Origin: Thamnaconus septentrionalis
Lineage: Eukaryota; Chordata; Actinopteri; Tetraodontiformes; Monacanthidae
Length of the DNA: 64,000 nt
NCBI GenBank assembly: GCA_009823395.1
Contig: CM020510.1
Coordinates: forward strand, 11,404,773-11,468,772
Direction of reading: 5' to 3'
Part shown: positions 30,101-41,672 of the stretch, piece by piece
How positions within the stretch are numbered: the first letter of the stretch is position 1
Layout of the letters: each line of letters starts with the position of its first letter
Notes under the pieces: generated by a model
The model's database searches: none
Seen by the model: only the letters and a program-made list of their open reading frames with translations
Told to the model about the DNA's origin: nothing
Translations under genes and position numbers: made by a program

Positions 30101-33100
30101 CTGTCACACTTGTGTGACAGACTGAAACAATTTGAGAATTAACTCTATCAAAAACTTTTGGATCAATGGTAGGAAGAAATAAATCAGTCTGCAGCAAACA
30201 AATAACACCCAATGAGGAGGAAAAAAAATACTGACAGAGCCTCAACAAACTTCTTAAGAGAGAACACTGAATCGTTTCAATCATGTGACAATACAAAGCA
30301 AACCATAAAAAGTTCCGGTCACAGTGTTATAGTTAAATATTTTGAGACCATCAGACTCACTTGATGTGTTTGGTTAAGTTGTTTGCTTACGCTGGCCTAA
30401 ATGTTTGAGAAGACACTGAAACACGATAAATTGGAAATGAAAGCAAGTGGGACGGATACCGTTTCTATTCTCGGGGTTTCTGACGACAGAGTAAAATTGG
30501 ACAATGATGGTTTGAAAAAAGCTCCTAGTAAAAGTGAGACTCGCTGCACAGAACTTCCCAATTGACTGACTCTTTGGGACAATGTCACTTGTACTTGTCA
30601 CAATGTTTTCAGCATTGCAGTAGCTCACTCTGTAGAATCTTTCCACTCTGATAAAAACACTAAATAGCTGAAGATGTACAAAGTACACGATTTAGACTTA
30701 GAGCTCTAGTGGGCCTCTGATAAGACTGCCTTGACTGACCCTCTTCAGAAGGAGGCAACTTCACACTCCACACACGCACAAACATCTCCACACTTGGCGG
30801 CCTCACCTCCTTGTTTGGTGCGGAACTCCACCCAGGGCGACCAGTCGGATGAACCCTGGCTGCTGTGACAAGCCACCCTGACCGCGTAGAGGCTGTGGGG
30901 CTCCAGGTCGGCGATGAGGTGCGTGGCAGGTGGGATGTTGACATTCTGGTTGTGGATGATCTTATCCGGGCTTCCAGGAAACGACTCCTCGGGAAACTTG
31001 GCCTGAAACGTAAAAACAACAAATCTGGAGATGTAACAGCATTTACTTCAAATTGAATATTGCATTGGTGGTCGCATTGACACTATCAGCCAAGTGCTGG
31101 TTGCAACCCTCCAGCTTTTTTTTGACCCCTTTGAAACAAAATTTTAGATAGCACATAAAACTTAGCATTTTCTCAGGAGGCTGAAAACACAGGGCTAAAC
31201 GTGCTGTTTTCTGGAGATCTCTTGTACAGTATTTAGATAATTGGAGTCCTGGAGGCAACATAAAGATCTGAAAACAAGTACAATACTCAACATAATTATT
31301 TCCATATTTTTCTCTTTGCCAACCCAGTGACTAACGGCATGAACATACAGTAATGGGAGTGGATCACTAAGAGCAAATCTGTATGTTTTTTTTGTTTGTT
31401 TGTTTTTTAATAAGAAGCAGGTCCAGTAAGGTGCATTGAAAGCAGAAGCCGTGACCTAAAAGCAGGAAAAAAAACCAGCCCGGAACGTGCTGTCTCTGCA
31501 AACACACTGTGGTAAACAGATTTTAAAGAGGAACACAAGGCAGCGGAGGCGGGGGATCCTTCATTGAGCAATTTTCAAACCACATTAAAGTTCCTGGCTT
31601 GCACCATTGTTCTCCGCTGCACTGCTCATTATCAAATAGCTCCTCGGGAGAGACTTTAAAAATTACAAAGCGAATGGGCAGCACCCCGCAGACAGGTCTG
31701 GTGCGAGCATGTTTCCAGCAGGTGATCTTGAAAACTGCTGAAGACAAGATTTTTTAAAAAAGAACGAAAAAAAAAGGCACAGTTCAAAACTCAAAAGCTT
31801 GTTGGGCTGCTTTATCTTTTTGATGGTATTCCAAGGACTATGACATAGTTTGGGGGATAGGGTGTCGGCTGCGAGCACGTGCTGCTCTTTGCATCAAGAG
31901 CGAAGGAAGTGCAGAGAGCGAGGGAGTCACTCCTAATGGGGTGAGTCACCGTCCAGCCTGTAAACAAGTGCGTTTATTAAAAAGAAATTGTGGACGGCTC
32001 GGCCCTGAGTCACCCTCCAGCCTGCATTCTCTGTGTATGGCTCACAACCGCGGTACCTGCTGATGTCACTTTCCCTCTTTCTGTCTTTCTTGCTTTGTGG
32101 AGCACAGTAACATCTTTCTCCTCTCCACACTGTAGCTGTAGTTTTCCCTTTCCCCCCCACCTAAACTGCAGCACAATGAGCCGTTAAATTCAGATTTTTG
32201 CCCCATTCTGCCTGGGCCGGCCCCTCGCCTTGTTCCCCCCTGTAAGCAAGTGGGGGAGGAGGAGACAGAATAGAGAGAGGTATGAGGGGCAGCTTTATTA
32301 GAACCAGACGTCGAAGGGTGGTGCTGCTTTCGCTCCCCCGTTCTGGGAAAAAAAAAAAATATGTTGCTGCTCTCAGGCGCGAGCCGTAAGTGGCCAGAGA
32401 GCGGCTGAGTGAGTGAGAGAGAGAGAGAGAAAGAGAGAAAGAGAGCCGTCTGGGTTTCTTCTCGAATCTTTGCAAAAATACACACAAATTGGTAGTTTTG
32501 GTGAAAGCAAAAGCTACTTACTAGTAACTAAACAAGTGCTCGCTCTTCCGAGCTGCAGCTTGGCAAGTCAGTACACACGGAAACGTCGGCAGGAATTGAC
32601 TTTAGCTGTGCAAGACCTAATTGTCCTTCAGGTAAGAGCGACCATGTTTACAGTATTGCCACCCAGACACTGAGATGAAGAAAGAGCAGCGGCGTTGATG
32701 ATGAGCTGCCAGCTCAGTTTTTGTTCACCGTGTTACAACTGCAAAAACAAAACCACCCGAAGGGAGCAGAGCACCCCCCCCGGTCTCCAAGTTACAGATT
32801 TTTTTCGTTAAGGCACTGATGCAAATCCGGTAACGTGTCAAGCAGGCCTGGAAAACCTGGCCACCAATAGAGGGAACAAGGGGGATAAAAGAGGGAGTGG
32901 TTTGACACCAGACTTGTCCGAGAGGCCACTTTCCCAGAGGGAAACCTGATCTGGCTCCATGTGAATGAGGCAGGGAGTGGTGGAGGATGAGTTGAGATAA
33001 AGAAAGGGAAGCCCTCTGTGCTCTAAAACAGAGGGAGGGCCTATTTGTTTACGTGCCGGTCAATTATTTACTCTCAGCATCCTTCCGCCCTGTTTATTTG

Positions 33101-36100
33101 ACGCCGTCTTACCTGGACGGAGCAGCGAATTATGGGGTAGTCCCCTCCGAACCCTGGCTGCCAGGACAAATGGAGGCTGGTCTGTGTGATCTCGACGGCT
33201 CTCACGTTCAGAGGCTGGGACGGAAGAACTGAAAACGAAAGACATCAACCAACGTAAGACTTACAGATAATACAGGTGGGGAGAAATACAATGGGAGAGA
33301 GTGCGGGGCAAAGCTTATAAATGCTATGACTTCCACTGCTGCACCTACCGGTGATGGTCCCTGATGCGGAGGTAGCCACTCCTTTGCGGTTATGGGCCTC
33401 GCAGGAGAAAGTGCTGGTCGTGTTCAAGCCTACACGGCAAAATGAAATGACACACATTTGTGAAGATGGAACACCAGGGGTCTTTTGAAACCATGAGGCC
33501 TCGCTGAGGCTGCTGAGCCGCACATAACGTCAGGGTGAGAGACGCCGGGTGAAAGCTCAAAGTGAAGCGAGAGTGGTGGCTTGTAGTTTCCACCAGTGAA
33601 CTGGACTGATATCGGCAATATAATTAGTTTCCTAGAAACATTTAAAAAAAAAAAAAAAAAAAAAACAAGGCCGTCGAGGAGATTAAAAAATATATTAAAA
33701 GCCTTTATTAGATCATGGCTTTATAGTTAAAAATGCCAACATGTGTCGGCCATGTAGGCCTTCTTCAAGGCAGGACTACACTGCTTGTTTTCCACACCCA
33801 GCAGCACTCCGTGTACTTATAGTTTGACTTATAATCAGATTCCTTTTGGCTTTTAAGGTAAAAAATAAACAAACTGTGTTTCGTTGTACAGACGCATGAT
33901 TTTGCCCTTTCAAAGTACATGCCTTTAGCAGCAGACAGCAGTGGTGCAAAGCTCTCCCAATTATCTCTTCCACTTCTATTTCATATCCATTCTCACGCCA
34001 CACTATGTAGCCATGTGTTTATGTTGAACGTGAACTGGATTTAACAGAATTCTTTGAACAACATACAACAAAATAAGACTCAGACTTTAAAAAAAAAAGT
34101 AGCTACTTGTTTACAAAACCCTGCACGGCTTAACTTAATGTGCAAGGAGGATCCTCTCCCTATTCTCCTTGTGCTTAAATGTCACAGTAGATACTTTTTG
34201 ATTGACCGACAGACTAAATGTGGAGGAGCTACACCTTGTGTGGCTGTGTTGCACATACAACAAAGAGAGCAGCTGTGTTTGGGTCCAGGTGTGAAAGGCT
34301 GAGCTGCTCCTCCGGAGGCTGGGGGCCACAACACTGACACGCAACGGAGAATAAACCCTCTCACAAAGTGACTCACAGCGTGCTCACACTCTGCAAGATA
34401 TCTCGTCATCCCTGCTCTCTCTCTCTCTCACACACACAGGCACTGAAACATGTGATATTGTAGCTCCATCGCTGTTATCTAACATCCAAACACTGTCAGT
34501 CGGCCACAAACTGAGACATGCACGGAGCCGGACAGAGTGCTGCTCTGTGCCCCAAATCACCATGCCTCCATTGTGTCGCGGCCGGAAGGAGAACAGGGAC
34601 CGGCGGCTGAAGTGAGGGATTGTGGAGGAGGAAGGGATGAAGCAGAGAGCAGGGAGGGGTGACTGCTGCTGCCCGCTGGGGTGAATAAACCCGCTCGTCA
34701 GTGTCCCCTTGAAGTTGCACCACCGGCCTTTTCTGACTGGCTTCCTTCCCCAAATGTCAGATAAGTCCGTGACTCGGGAGAACCTCGGATATTGACCAAT
34801 ACTGTCAACATCAGCTGAGGAGAACCGTGAATGAGCACATGAGGAAACAGTGAAGCAACTGTGACATCATGTGCGAGGAATTTTGCAAACTAAAGGCGCA
34901 GTTTTTTCCATTGGTAATCTATACTAAAGAAAAAAAATCTCATTATTAAATATGCTTCAGTTACTGTCTTTGCAACACCAACGCCACTGAGTTCTGAGAC
35001 ATCTAGTTTTCCAAAATAGGAATCTTATCCCTAAGTAGTTTTTTGTGTTTCATAGCCAATTCAGACAACTGACAAACCAGCAATTTGTCCAAACAGCTGA
35101 AACATTAAAAAAAATAAAATAAAATAAAATCTGAGAGCAGCAGCAGAGTGGCAGATCAGCATGATGGAGGAAAGCACACAGTGATTTATAGACCATACAG
35201 AGAACTTGACACCAAGTGTATATTCAATCAGATTTTCACAGGTATTATGTCAGTTCGGCTGTGTGCTGGTAACCTGACATGCCAGCTGGAACGTTGGGCA
35301 GACCTGCTGCTCTTATTTCACATAGCCATCTGCAAAAAGAGTGACTGGACAAGCCCTTGTGTGCATTACGTTCAAAACAGACCGACGGTGATGTTTTGGC
35401 CGCCACTAGAACAACTTGCTGATAGTGTGAAGCTTTCTTGTGGTGGAAATGGTAACATCAGACAGCAACACAGACCTGGAGTGAGCAGTGCTTAACAAAG
35501 TCTCCCCACAGTAGGAAGAAAACCCCCACTTTGTTTTTCTTTGAATGCCTGCCAGATCTGATCACACTGTCACTGCTGCAGCATCCAGGCTAATCTCACA
35601 AAGCAAAGCTCACTTCTCTCTTCTTCAAGGCAGCTTGCAGACTGTTGCATTTGCAAGATTTCATTCAAGACTCCACCGAGTTGATGGACTTTACAGATCC
35701 ACACAAATCACGTCTTCTGCACGACGCCGACAGGAGACGCGCAGATGGAAGACGCCGACCATATTTCCTTTGGCACCTTCCTGTTTGGAATACCCATCAT
35801 GCCATGTCTCTTTATGGGCCTATTTCAGATTATTTGTGTTAGCCGCCTCTTGAACATGTGGTCCTACGCTGCAGCTGCCCATTCCACAGATGTGAGTGTA
35901 GGTTACGGTTAAATGGGTTTGGTTAGCAGTAGCCCGCCTGCTCTGATGAGTCAAACCTGCTCCTTCCTTCTGACTCAGTTCTCCTGCTGCTCAGTCAACA
36001 GGCCGGCGATCAGGCAGCAGCTGCGGTTGGCACCCAAGTCACAAAAAGATCCCTTTCATCTTCTCCTTTTTATCTCTGTCTCCATCTACTTCCCTCCCCC

Positions 36101-39100
36101 AAATGTCCCCCACTCGTGCCTGATGCTCTTCCTTGACCCGCCAACCACGCGACCACAAGACCACACGGCCTGCGTGGATCTCCTGGCACAGCACCAGCCA
36201 TCCTCCTCTCTAAGGGGACAGTGGTTGTTTGGTGGTTTTGTTTGGTGGTTTTGTTTGGACCATTTAAAGGCCTTTGAAACCGTAGAAAACAGAGGCTGCA
36301 TGGTTTTGGAAGCGGCACGGATCGGAATTGATCGCAACCCAGTGATTTAGATCGTTTCCCCCTCTAATACTGGCTTTGAAAGGAGGGGTTTAAGTTTTTC
36401 TCATGAAGAATTTATGTTTGGTGTTTAATAAAATCCAACACAAGAAAAGATTTTCCAAGCCTACAATCACTATCAGTTTATCGTCGTAAAGAACAGAAAG
36501 GATTTTGTTGATTGATCACTTCAGTTGAGCCAAAGGCCGTCCAGTAAATTAGCAGGCCTAGCATTCAGTGTGTGTGTGGCAAGGTTTTGCAATCGAATGT
36601 ACAATTAACTTCAAGCAAAAGACTTTTGGCCCCAAAAACACACATGTTTTTAATTTTCTCATCCATTTTTTTGTGCAAAATTAGACCGAGTCCATCTGAC
36701 TGAAAACCACTCTGAACTGTGGCTGCACTGTGTATGAGTAATTGGTCTGTCTGTTGCTCGAGGCTGATTACCCGCACTATTACAGTGAAAGCGTAATCGT
36801 CAGCTCAGCGCATAATGTGATCTTTCATTCTCAATAGAGTTGGTGGACTGGCAGCAGCGCAGGAGGCGGCCGAGGGAATAAAAGACGCTACCTGTGAGGT
36901 TGAGCGTGGACGGCGAAAGGGCCACTGGGTCGTTGAGGGAGTTGAGAGGAGCGCCATCCTGCAGCCAGATGACCCGGACCGGCTCTGGAGGTCCGTGGGC
37001 CACGCAGCTCAGGCTCAGGGACACGTTGGCCACCGTGGTCATGTGCTGCGGTTCCACCGAGAAGTGAGGCAGACCTGGTGGGTAGGGAAGGAGTCAGGAG
37101 TCTCCGAGAGGAAAAGATTTTTTTCTGAAGTGACGGCGAACTGCAGGTGGACTCACCCTCCAGCTGGACGCTGCCCTCCTCGGACAGAGTCTGGTGATCC
37201 TCGGACAGCACGGCGCACTGATAGGAGCCCATATCAGCAAGCTGGACCTTCTCAATGCTGTCATGAGCACAAAAGTGTGACACTCAGTATAAAAAGTCAG
37301 CCAAAGTGGTCAAACAGACAGACAATCAACCCAACATGAACAGATTTTGTGAGCTTCTCCCTCGAGAACCTTTCCCTCTAATCACGGCAGGATGAAATAC
37401 ACTCATTCACAGCAGCAGCAGAGGCCCTTAGGGGTTGAGCGCAGGCGACAACATTTCTTGATTTGCTCCAAGTTTTGGGTAGCGATCAAAAGGGCTGACG
37501 CAACCCAGCAACTGGTTGAGCGAGGTGAGAGGGTGAAGGTGGAGGAACGGGATTGAAAGGACAACAGCAGAGGCATGACTGACATTTTTGGGGCAGGTGT
37601 GGTGGCCTGGAGGCTCACACGGGTTCACCCTCGGCATTACAGGTCTTTGTCAGACTGCGGTGGAGAGAAAAAAAAAATTCACGCGACGCAAAGCGCGCCA
37701 TACCGGAGCGTGCTGATGACCGTCCAGCTGTTGTTGCCAGTGTAGATCTGGAACTGGTTGGTGTCGGTGAAGCGAAGGATCTGGCCGTCCCTCAGCCAGA
37801 GCACGTCAGGCGGATCTTCGTCCTCGGCGCCGGAACCTCGGAGATAGCACTTCATGGTGACGGGTTTGCCCAGCGATGAGATGACAGTGGTGGGACTCCG
37901 TTCAAACTCCAGATCTTTGATAAAGAAAGAGACAGGGAGTCAGTTTCCTAGTCTTGTCAATACTTAATGGTGAGGTGTGTAAAAGTTGAGTCAAAAGTGC
38001 TCAACCTTGAGCAAATGTGAAGCTTTTAGAACGTTGAAAGCACCACAAATATGAGCAGGATAATTGTTCAAGACTAGAACAACAAAGCTTCTGAATAGTA
38101 TTTATAACTAACTTTAGTTGTAGGCACGTGGTATATATAAAATCCCCCCAAAAATTCAAAGATTTCCAAGCCTTAAAGCGAATATCCCTCATCTAAAATC
38201 CAAATCCTGGAGCAAATGCTGACATTTCAGAAAATGCAAGCAGTGAATTCTTGAACAGAGAGCTGAAGCTATTTTGTGACGGACTCCATCATTTAATAAC
38301 CTTTTATTCTTCTTCTTCACCGCTACGTATTGAGGTGAGCACTTGTACTCATAGATATTGATTTACGCTGGCCTAGCTTAACGAAGGCTAAGCTGCTCAC
38401 GACATGATAACAGGTGAACAGTTTGTGCACCGCTCCGCTGGTCTGTCATTGAGCCCAGTTATCTCGCTGAGAGCGAGGCCGACCTGAGAGGGGCCGAGCT
38501 GATAGCGGGACAAAGGCTCCTTGTTAAGAGGACTCGGATGAGGCTGCGGCAACCGAGAGCTCAACCACAGCCAAAACGTCTCCTCTCACACCAAAGAGAA
38601 GCCTGCAGCTCATCAAAAAGTCTGTGAACGTGTCTTATGCATACACGTATTTAATAAAAAAAAAAAAAGAAAAAGAAAAGAAGATGCTGAGATTGTAAAA
38701 CTTATGAGAACTGACTGCATCTGCTTTTTGTCCACACTTGCAGAGAAATGGGAAGTTTTCTTGACGACATCCATGCTGTCTGGCCCAAGAATGAAAGTCA
38801 CTCTCTTTGTGGAAGCATTATGTGGACATTGCTGGACCCATAATCCATAACCTTCGGGCATGTGTTACTGTTTGTATCACTGTGCCATTTTTCTGTTGTA
38901 TTTTACTGTAAAGCACTTTGTGATTTCATTTTTCAAAAGCGCTGTACAAATAAAACTTCCCTGTTCACTTACTATCAACCTTTTTATGTACAGGAATGTT
39001 TTTCACTCTTTTACTTCAACTATATCAAGCAAAAAAATGCTTCAAGGGATACAAAAAGCAGGCCGCGGTGACACAAAACTACTTTGTATCATGAGGGGAA

Positions 39101-41672
39101 GAGATAACGACGAAAGAACAAAAAAAAGTTGAGCGCTGCTCCGTATTTGAAGTCCAGCACAAATATAAATCACTGTTGTTTGGCTGAGGGACGACTGTTA
39201 AGATTTTCTCAAGCTTGTCAACCCGCCCTCCCAGTCTGTCTCAAGGCCAACCTTCGACCTCTGACCCCTCGTCTGTGACCCCGCCTGAATCCCAATCCAA
39301 ATAGTTCACTTTGGCAGCGCTGAAACGCAGAGCGCGCCTCTGATGCCGTGAAGTGCACGTCATGAACAAAGACACACGGACGCACACCGACACACACATG
39401 CAGGGCAGCCCTCTAGAAAGCCGTGTTCTGGGAGTGTGCACGAAGTGAAGGGGGCCTGCTGGGCCTCCGCTCGGCCACCTCGCTGCTCTCGGTGTGCTTC
39501 TTGGCATTAAACGTCAAGCCCTCTTTTATTTTCAGGCTTGGCTGAGCGCTTTCAAGGCTGTGCACAGCCATGACTTTGTTCTGTCTCGGAGTCACACTAA
39601 ACAAAAGGAGCCCTACTTTCTGTCTCGGTCCCTCAGTGCTGCGCTGATATAATAATACGCTTGTAAACCTTTTATGAGAAATCAGACAGAGGCAGAGACA
39701 GCAGACCCTGGTAAAGACTTGGTGTGCGTGCGGGTGTGTGTGTGTGCGTGTGCGTGTGTGTGGGCTGTCTCCAGTGATTCATTTGTGTCTAACTACTCCA
39801 TCTCCTCCCTTTTGTCCCCTGAAATTCTCCCGGGGTCCCACACTGTTTTTATGATGCTCTCTCCCACTCTGTGTCTCCTCTCTCTCTCTCTTTTGCACTA
39901 AATGCCTGAATTTTGAGCGTCAGCAGACGAGCACATACCAAAAATACCAACACAGTCCCAGTATCCATCCTCCTACCACTCCCTCCTTTATCATTCCTAC
40001 CCCTCTTTTTTAATGTAATGCAGCCTTGACTATTCAGCTCCACGGATTCTGGCCTTTTCACATTTCGCCTTCTTTTCATGCCATTCTTCCGATTCACGGC
40101 TACACATTTCGCCGCCCTCCCCTCCAAACTCTTTCTCCTCGGCTCTTGCCCCCTTTTCGAGCCATCCATCATTTCACTGCCTCAGTCTGAGTCACTATTA
40201 CGGCTCTGACTCACTAACCAAAACATTTGCCCCCCTGAACCGCCCCTCATTCCTCAACCCTTGGGCCACAGCCATCCCCGCATCCTAAAAGGAAATGAGA
40301 CAACAGAGGAAAACGTGCTCCTAAAAACAACGAGTTTATAAATCAACGTGCCGTCTTGGAATCCGCCTTCCATGTATCTGCCGAGGGCAGAGGAACAGCC
40401 CCCAGAGAGAACGTAATGGTCAAAACACATGAGCTGACAGGTGGAGGCCCCAGTGGGGACTGGTACATGTTTTTGTCCACAGCTTAGGGCAACTGATGGA
40501 CCCCAACTTTTAAAGCCCCCATGCTACAAAAACAAACAGTGCTATCCAACAATAATTATCATAGAAATAAAAATAACGACATGAAGGCCTGTTGCTAGTG
40601 TGTCAAGTCAACTCGCCAGAAATGAATAGTCTGCCTTTTACTTCCTGCGATTCATTTCTCAGAAAAATTTAACTAAAACACGGAATTTTGGCAATCAGCA
40701 CATTGTGATATCACAAAGGGTGCTGACACTTCACAGTCACGCCTCTCCCAGGTCAGTGACAACACCCCCCAGCCAGCTGATTAATTTGTCCTCTGAGGAC
40801 GCCTTGTTTTCCCTCCCTCCTAACGTGAGGAAGGTCCCAAGAAAACATCAGTTTCTGCTAAAGCAAAATCCAGCACATTTTAAGGAGACTGAAAATAAAC
40901 TGCTTTTCAAAGATTTACATGTTTGCAGATATATTCATCTGGTTAAGCTGTTCCACTGGAGTGCTGCATAAAACAAAAAACAATCTCTTAAAATGGGTTT
41001 AATTTGGGAGCCCTAAACTTAAATCTCACTGGTGGAACAAATTAATGTATATCTGTGACGGTTTTCCGCCAACGTGAGACGTTTTGGTTCTTCCCAGGCA
41101 AGTTCCTCACCCCTGATCCTCTCACTTCCCAGCAGGATTTATTTTAAGCTCTCGCTCCTTCACCGCCTGAATACATATCTTAAAATTCCATGAATGCCAA
41201 GAGTAGTGCGAATCCTGCTTTGCACAAGCGTCCAACTGGAGGTCCGTGCTACACCTGATCTCTCTCCCTCCATCTGCCACCGAATGCGCACATGCATGTT
41301 GTTTATTTATTCACTAGCTCCTCTCCGTCACCTTTTCCCTGTCACCGCATTCTCTGCAGTATACTTAAAGGGCAGTAAAAGCAATTAGCCTTGTTGCGCG
41401 GGCTGAACTTTGGTGACTTTGATTGCACGGGGTTTAAAAGGCATTTTATGTGCGCACAAACCCATTTTCACCCCATGTTAAGCCAGATGTTGAATTTGCC
41501 ATCACCCCATAAGCAAATTAACTTAACGGGTGTATAGGGTGGGAGGGAAAACAAGCAAAGCTGACTGTGCTAATTGGCGTCTGCGGCTCCAGCCTTTACC
41601 TGTCAGAGTGCTGGCGGCTGGCGGCATCCAGCAGGAGAGGAGGACGAGGGTGAGACGGAACCATCCAGACAT
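16662..41672 (-). CDS. axl: AXL receptor tyrosine kinase (TAM family), complete, 20 coding exons
   Basis: Single-pass receptor for Gas6-type ligands. Exons in transcript order: 41672-41600, 37914-37704, 37257-37157, 37074-36892, 33429-33349, 33228-33113, 31002-30807, 26066-25927, 25830-25683, 25424-25407, 23898-23769, 23499-23408, 21469-21374, 20974-20897, 20493-20401, 20036-19915, 18396-18287, 18113-17954, 17499-17363, 17127-16662. They join in phase to 916 residues (human AXL has 894). Order: signal peptide [20 protein letters not shown], two Ig domains (about 27-216), two FN3 domains (217-417), a membrane helix in the 23898-23769 exon, then the kinase with GEGEFG loop, VAVKTMK lysine, [11 protein letters not shown], activation loop YNGDYY, and the TAM motif KWIAIES. 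The tail keeps the docking motif ILYVNMDE and RYVLCP. All catalytic residues are present. In-frame upstream ATGs (41744, 41738) were passed over because 41672 starts a proper signal peptide. Confidence 0.95.
18571..19290. repeat. Telomere-like CCCTAA array with a duplicated unit of about 115 bp
   Basis: Short runs of TAACCC at 18571-18604 and 19109-19173 border two copies of one sequence. Each copy starts CCCTAATGCCATGCAAGTCT, one at 18972 and one at about 19169, and they are nearly identical for over 100 bp. This is intronic in axl, so it is an interstitial satellite-like repeat and not a chromosome end. Confidence 0.75.
18605..18971. mobile_element. hAT-type MITE with 8-bp target duplication
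   Basis: The left TIR is CAGTGTTTCCCAAA (18605-18618). The right end TTTGAGAACCACTG (18958-18971) reversed is CAGTGGTTCTCAAA, a 12 of 14 match. Flanks are CCCTAATC (18597-18604) and CCCTAATG (18972-18979), a 7 of 8 direct duplication. An 8-bp duplication and CAGNG-type ends are hallmarks of hAT elements. No transposase is encoded. It is inserted in the telomere-like repeat inside an axl intron. Confidence 0.85.
21048..21074. repeat. (CAG)9 trinucleotide repeat
   Basis: Nine CAG units on the + strand (CTG in the axl transcript), in the intron between the exons at 21374-21469 and 20897-20974. Confidence 0.95.
21470..23407. other. axl intron, no other gene seen
   Basis: About 1.9 kb between two kinase-side axl exons. 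It contains a short CGCTCGTT/CGCTCGCT repeat near 22380-22400 and GT and G runs near 23372-23400. Nothing coding is supported. Confidence 0.5.
23569..23608. other. Perfect 18-bp inverted repeat (hairpin)
   Basis: GAGAACCAAAAAGAGAAC, a 4-base loop GATG, then the exact reverse complement. It is directly preceded by a TAAT-rich imperfect palindrome (23531-23568). In the axl transcript it lies 70-109 bases before the acceptor of the exon 23499-23408. Confidence 0.9.
24240..24530. mobile_element. Diverged copy 2 of the GTGATGTCACAAAGGG MITE family
   Basis: It has the core GTGATGTCACATAGGGG at 24257-24273, the internal motif ACACAGAGCTAAAT, and the end GTGGGACCTT at 24520-24529. The left boundary is uncertain. 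It is intronic in axl. Confidence 0.45.
25407..25424 (-). other. axl: axl 18-nt micro-exon before the transmembrane exon
   Basis: Minus-strand AAATGCAAGAATTCATGG, with acceptor CCCACAG and donor GTGAGT. It is needed to join the second FN3 domain to the membrane exon in phase (residues about 417-422). Because it is 18 nt long and both flanking borders are in the same phase, skipping it would also keep the frame. Confidence 0.75.
27079..27107. repeat. (TC)n microsatellite
   Basis: About 14 TC units in the large axl intron. Confidence 0.9.
28133..28460. mobile_element. Diverged copy 3 of the GTGATGTCACAAAGGG MITE family
   Basis: The core GTGATGTCACAAAGGG is at 28260-28275 and the end GTGGGACCTTT at 28445-28455 matches the other copies. 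The left boundary is uncertain. Confidence 0.45.
30096..30125. other. Perfect 14-bp palindrome
   Basis: TCAGTCTGTCACAC, a TT loop, then the exact reverse complement GTGTGACAGACTGA, in an axl intron. Confidence 0.9.
31003..33112. other. axl intron, nothing further identified
   Basis: About 2.1 kb inside the first FN3 domain. It has a GA-rich tract at 32412-32445 and, near 31170-31230, a short stretch (GAAAACACAGGGCTAAAC...CTGGAGAT) resembling the middle of the recurring MITE family. No exon is supported. Confidence 0.5.
33430..36891. other. axl intron within the second Ig domain
   Basis: About 3.5 kb. A poly-A tract near 33640-33665 is followed by a repeat-like stretch; the remainder looks like ordinary unique intron. 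Open frames at 35148-35495 and 35545-36350 have no domain I recognise. Confidence 0.55.
33640..33790. repeat. Probable SINE/LINE-derived fragment beside a poly-A tract
   Basis: A poly-A run is followed by AGCCTTTATTAGATCATGGC, then CCAACATGTGTCGGCC and GGCCTTCTTCAAGG. This resembles a widely dispersed vertebrate repeat tail (CCAACATGTTTCGACC...CTTCTTCAGG), recalled from general knowledge and not checked. Confidence 0.35.
38880..38955 (+). mobile_element. LINE (L2/CR1-like) 3' tail remnant
   Basis: GTAAAGCACTTTGTGA followed by AAAAGCGCTGTACAAATAAA is the characteristic 3' end of fish L2-type retroposons (GTAAAGCACTTTGAG...AAAGTGCTATATAAATAAA). Only the tail is recognisable. Confidence 0.6.
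40510..41010. mobile_element. Diverged copy 4 of the GTGATGTCACAAAGGG MITE family
   Basis: The core GTGATATCACAAAGGG is at 40705-40720, followed by CTCTCCCAGGTCAGTGACAA and AGGAAGGTCCC as in copies 1 and 2. Both boundaries are uncertain. Confidence 0.4.

Larger units (their letters stand above)
26067..30806. other. Large axl intron (4.7 kb)
   Basis: This intron lies between the two FN3 domains. It contains a CT microsatellite, a MITE remnant, a perfect short palindrome and a poly-C tract just outside it near 25178-25194. No coding segment is supported on either strand. Confidence 0.6.
37915..41599. other. First axl intron (3.7 kb)
   Basis: This is the intron between the signal-peptide exon and the first Ig exon. 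It holds a LINE tail, a GT-rich stretch near 39720-39765 and a MITE remnant. No other coding sequence is supported. Confidence 0.6.

Noticed and set aside
35148..36350. Open frames in the axl Ig-2 intron as possible LINE or host exons
   Set aside because: No reverse-transcriptase, endonuclease or other motif could be seen; splice phase is already satisfied without them.
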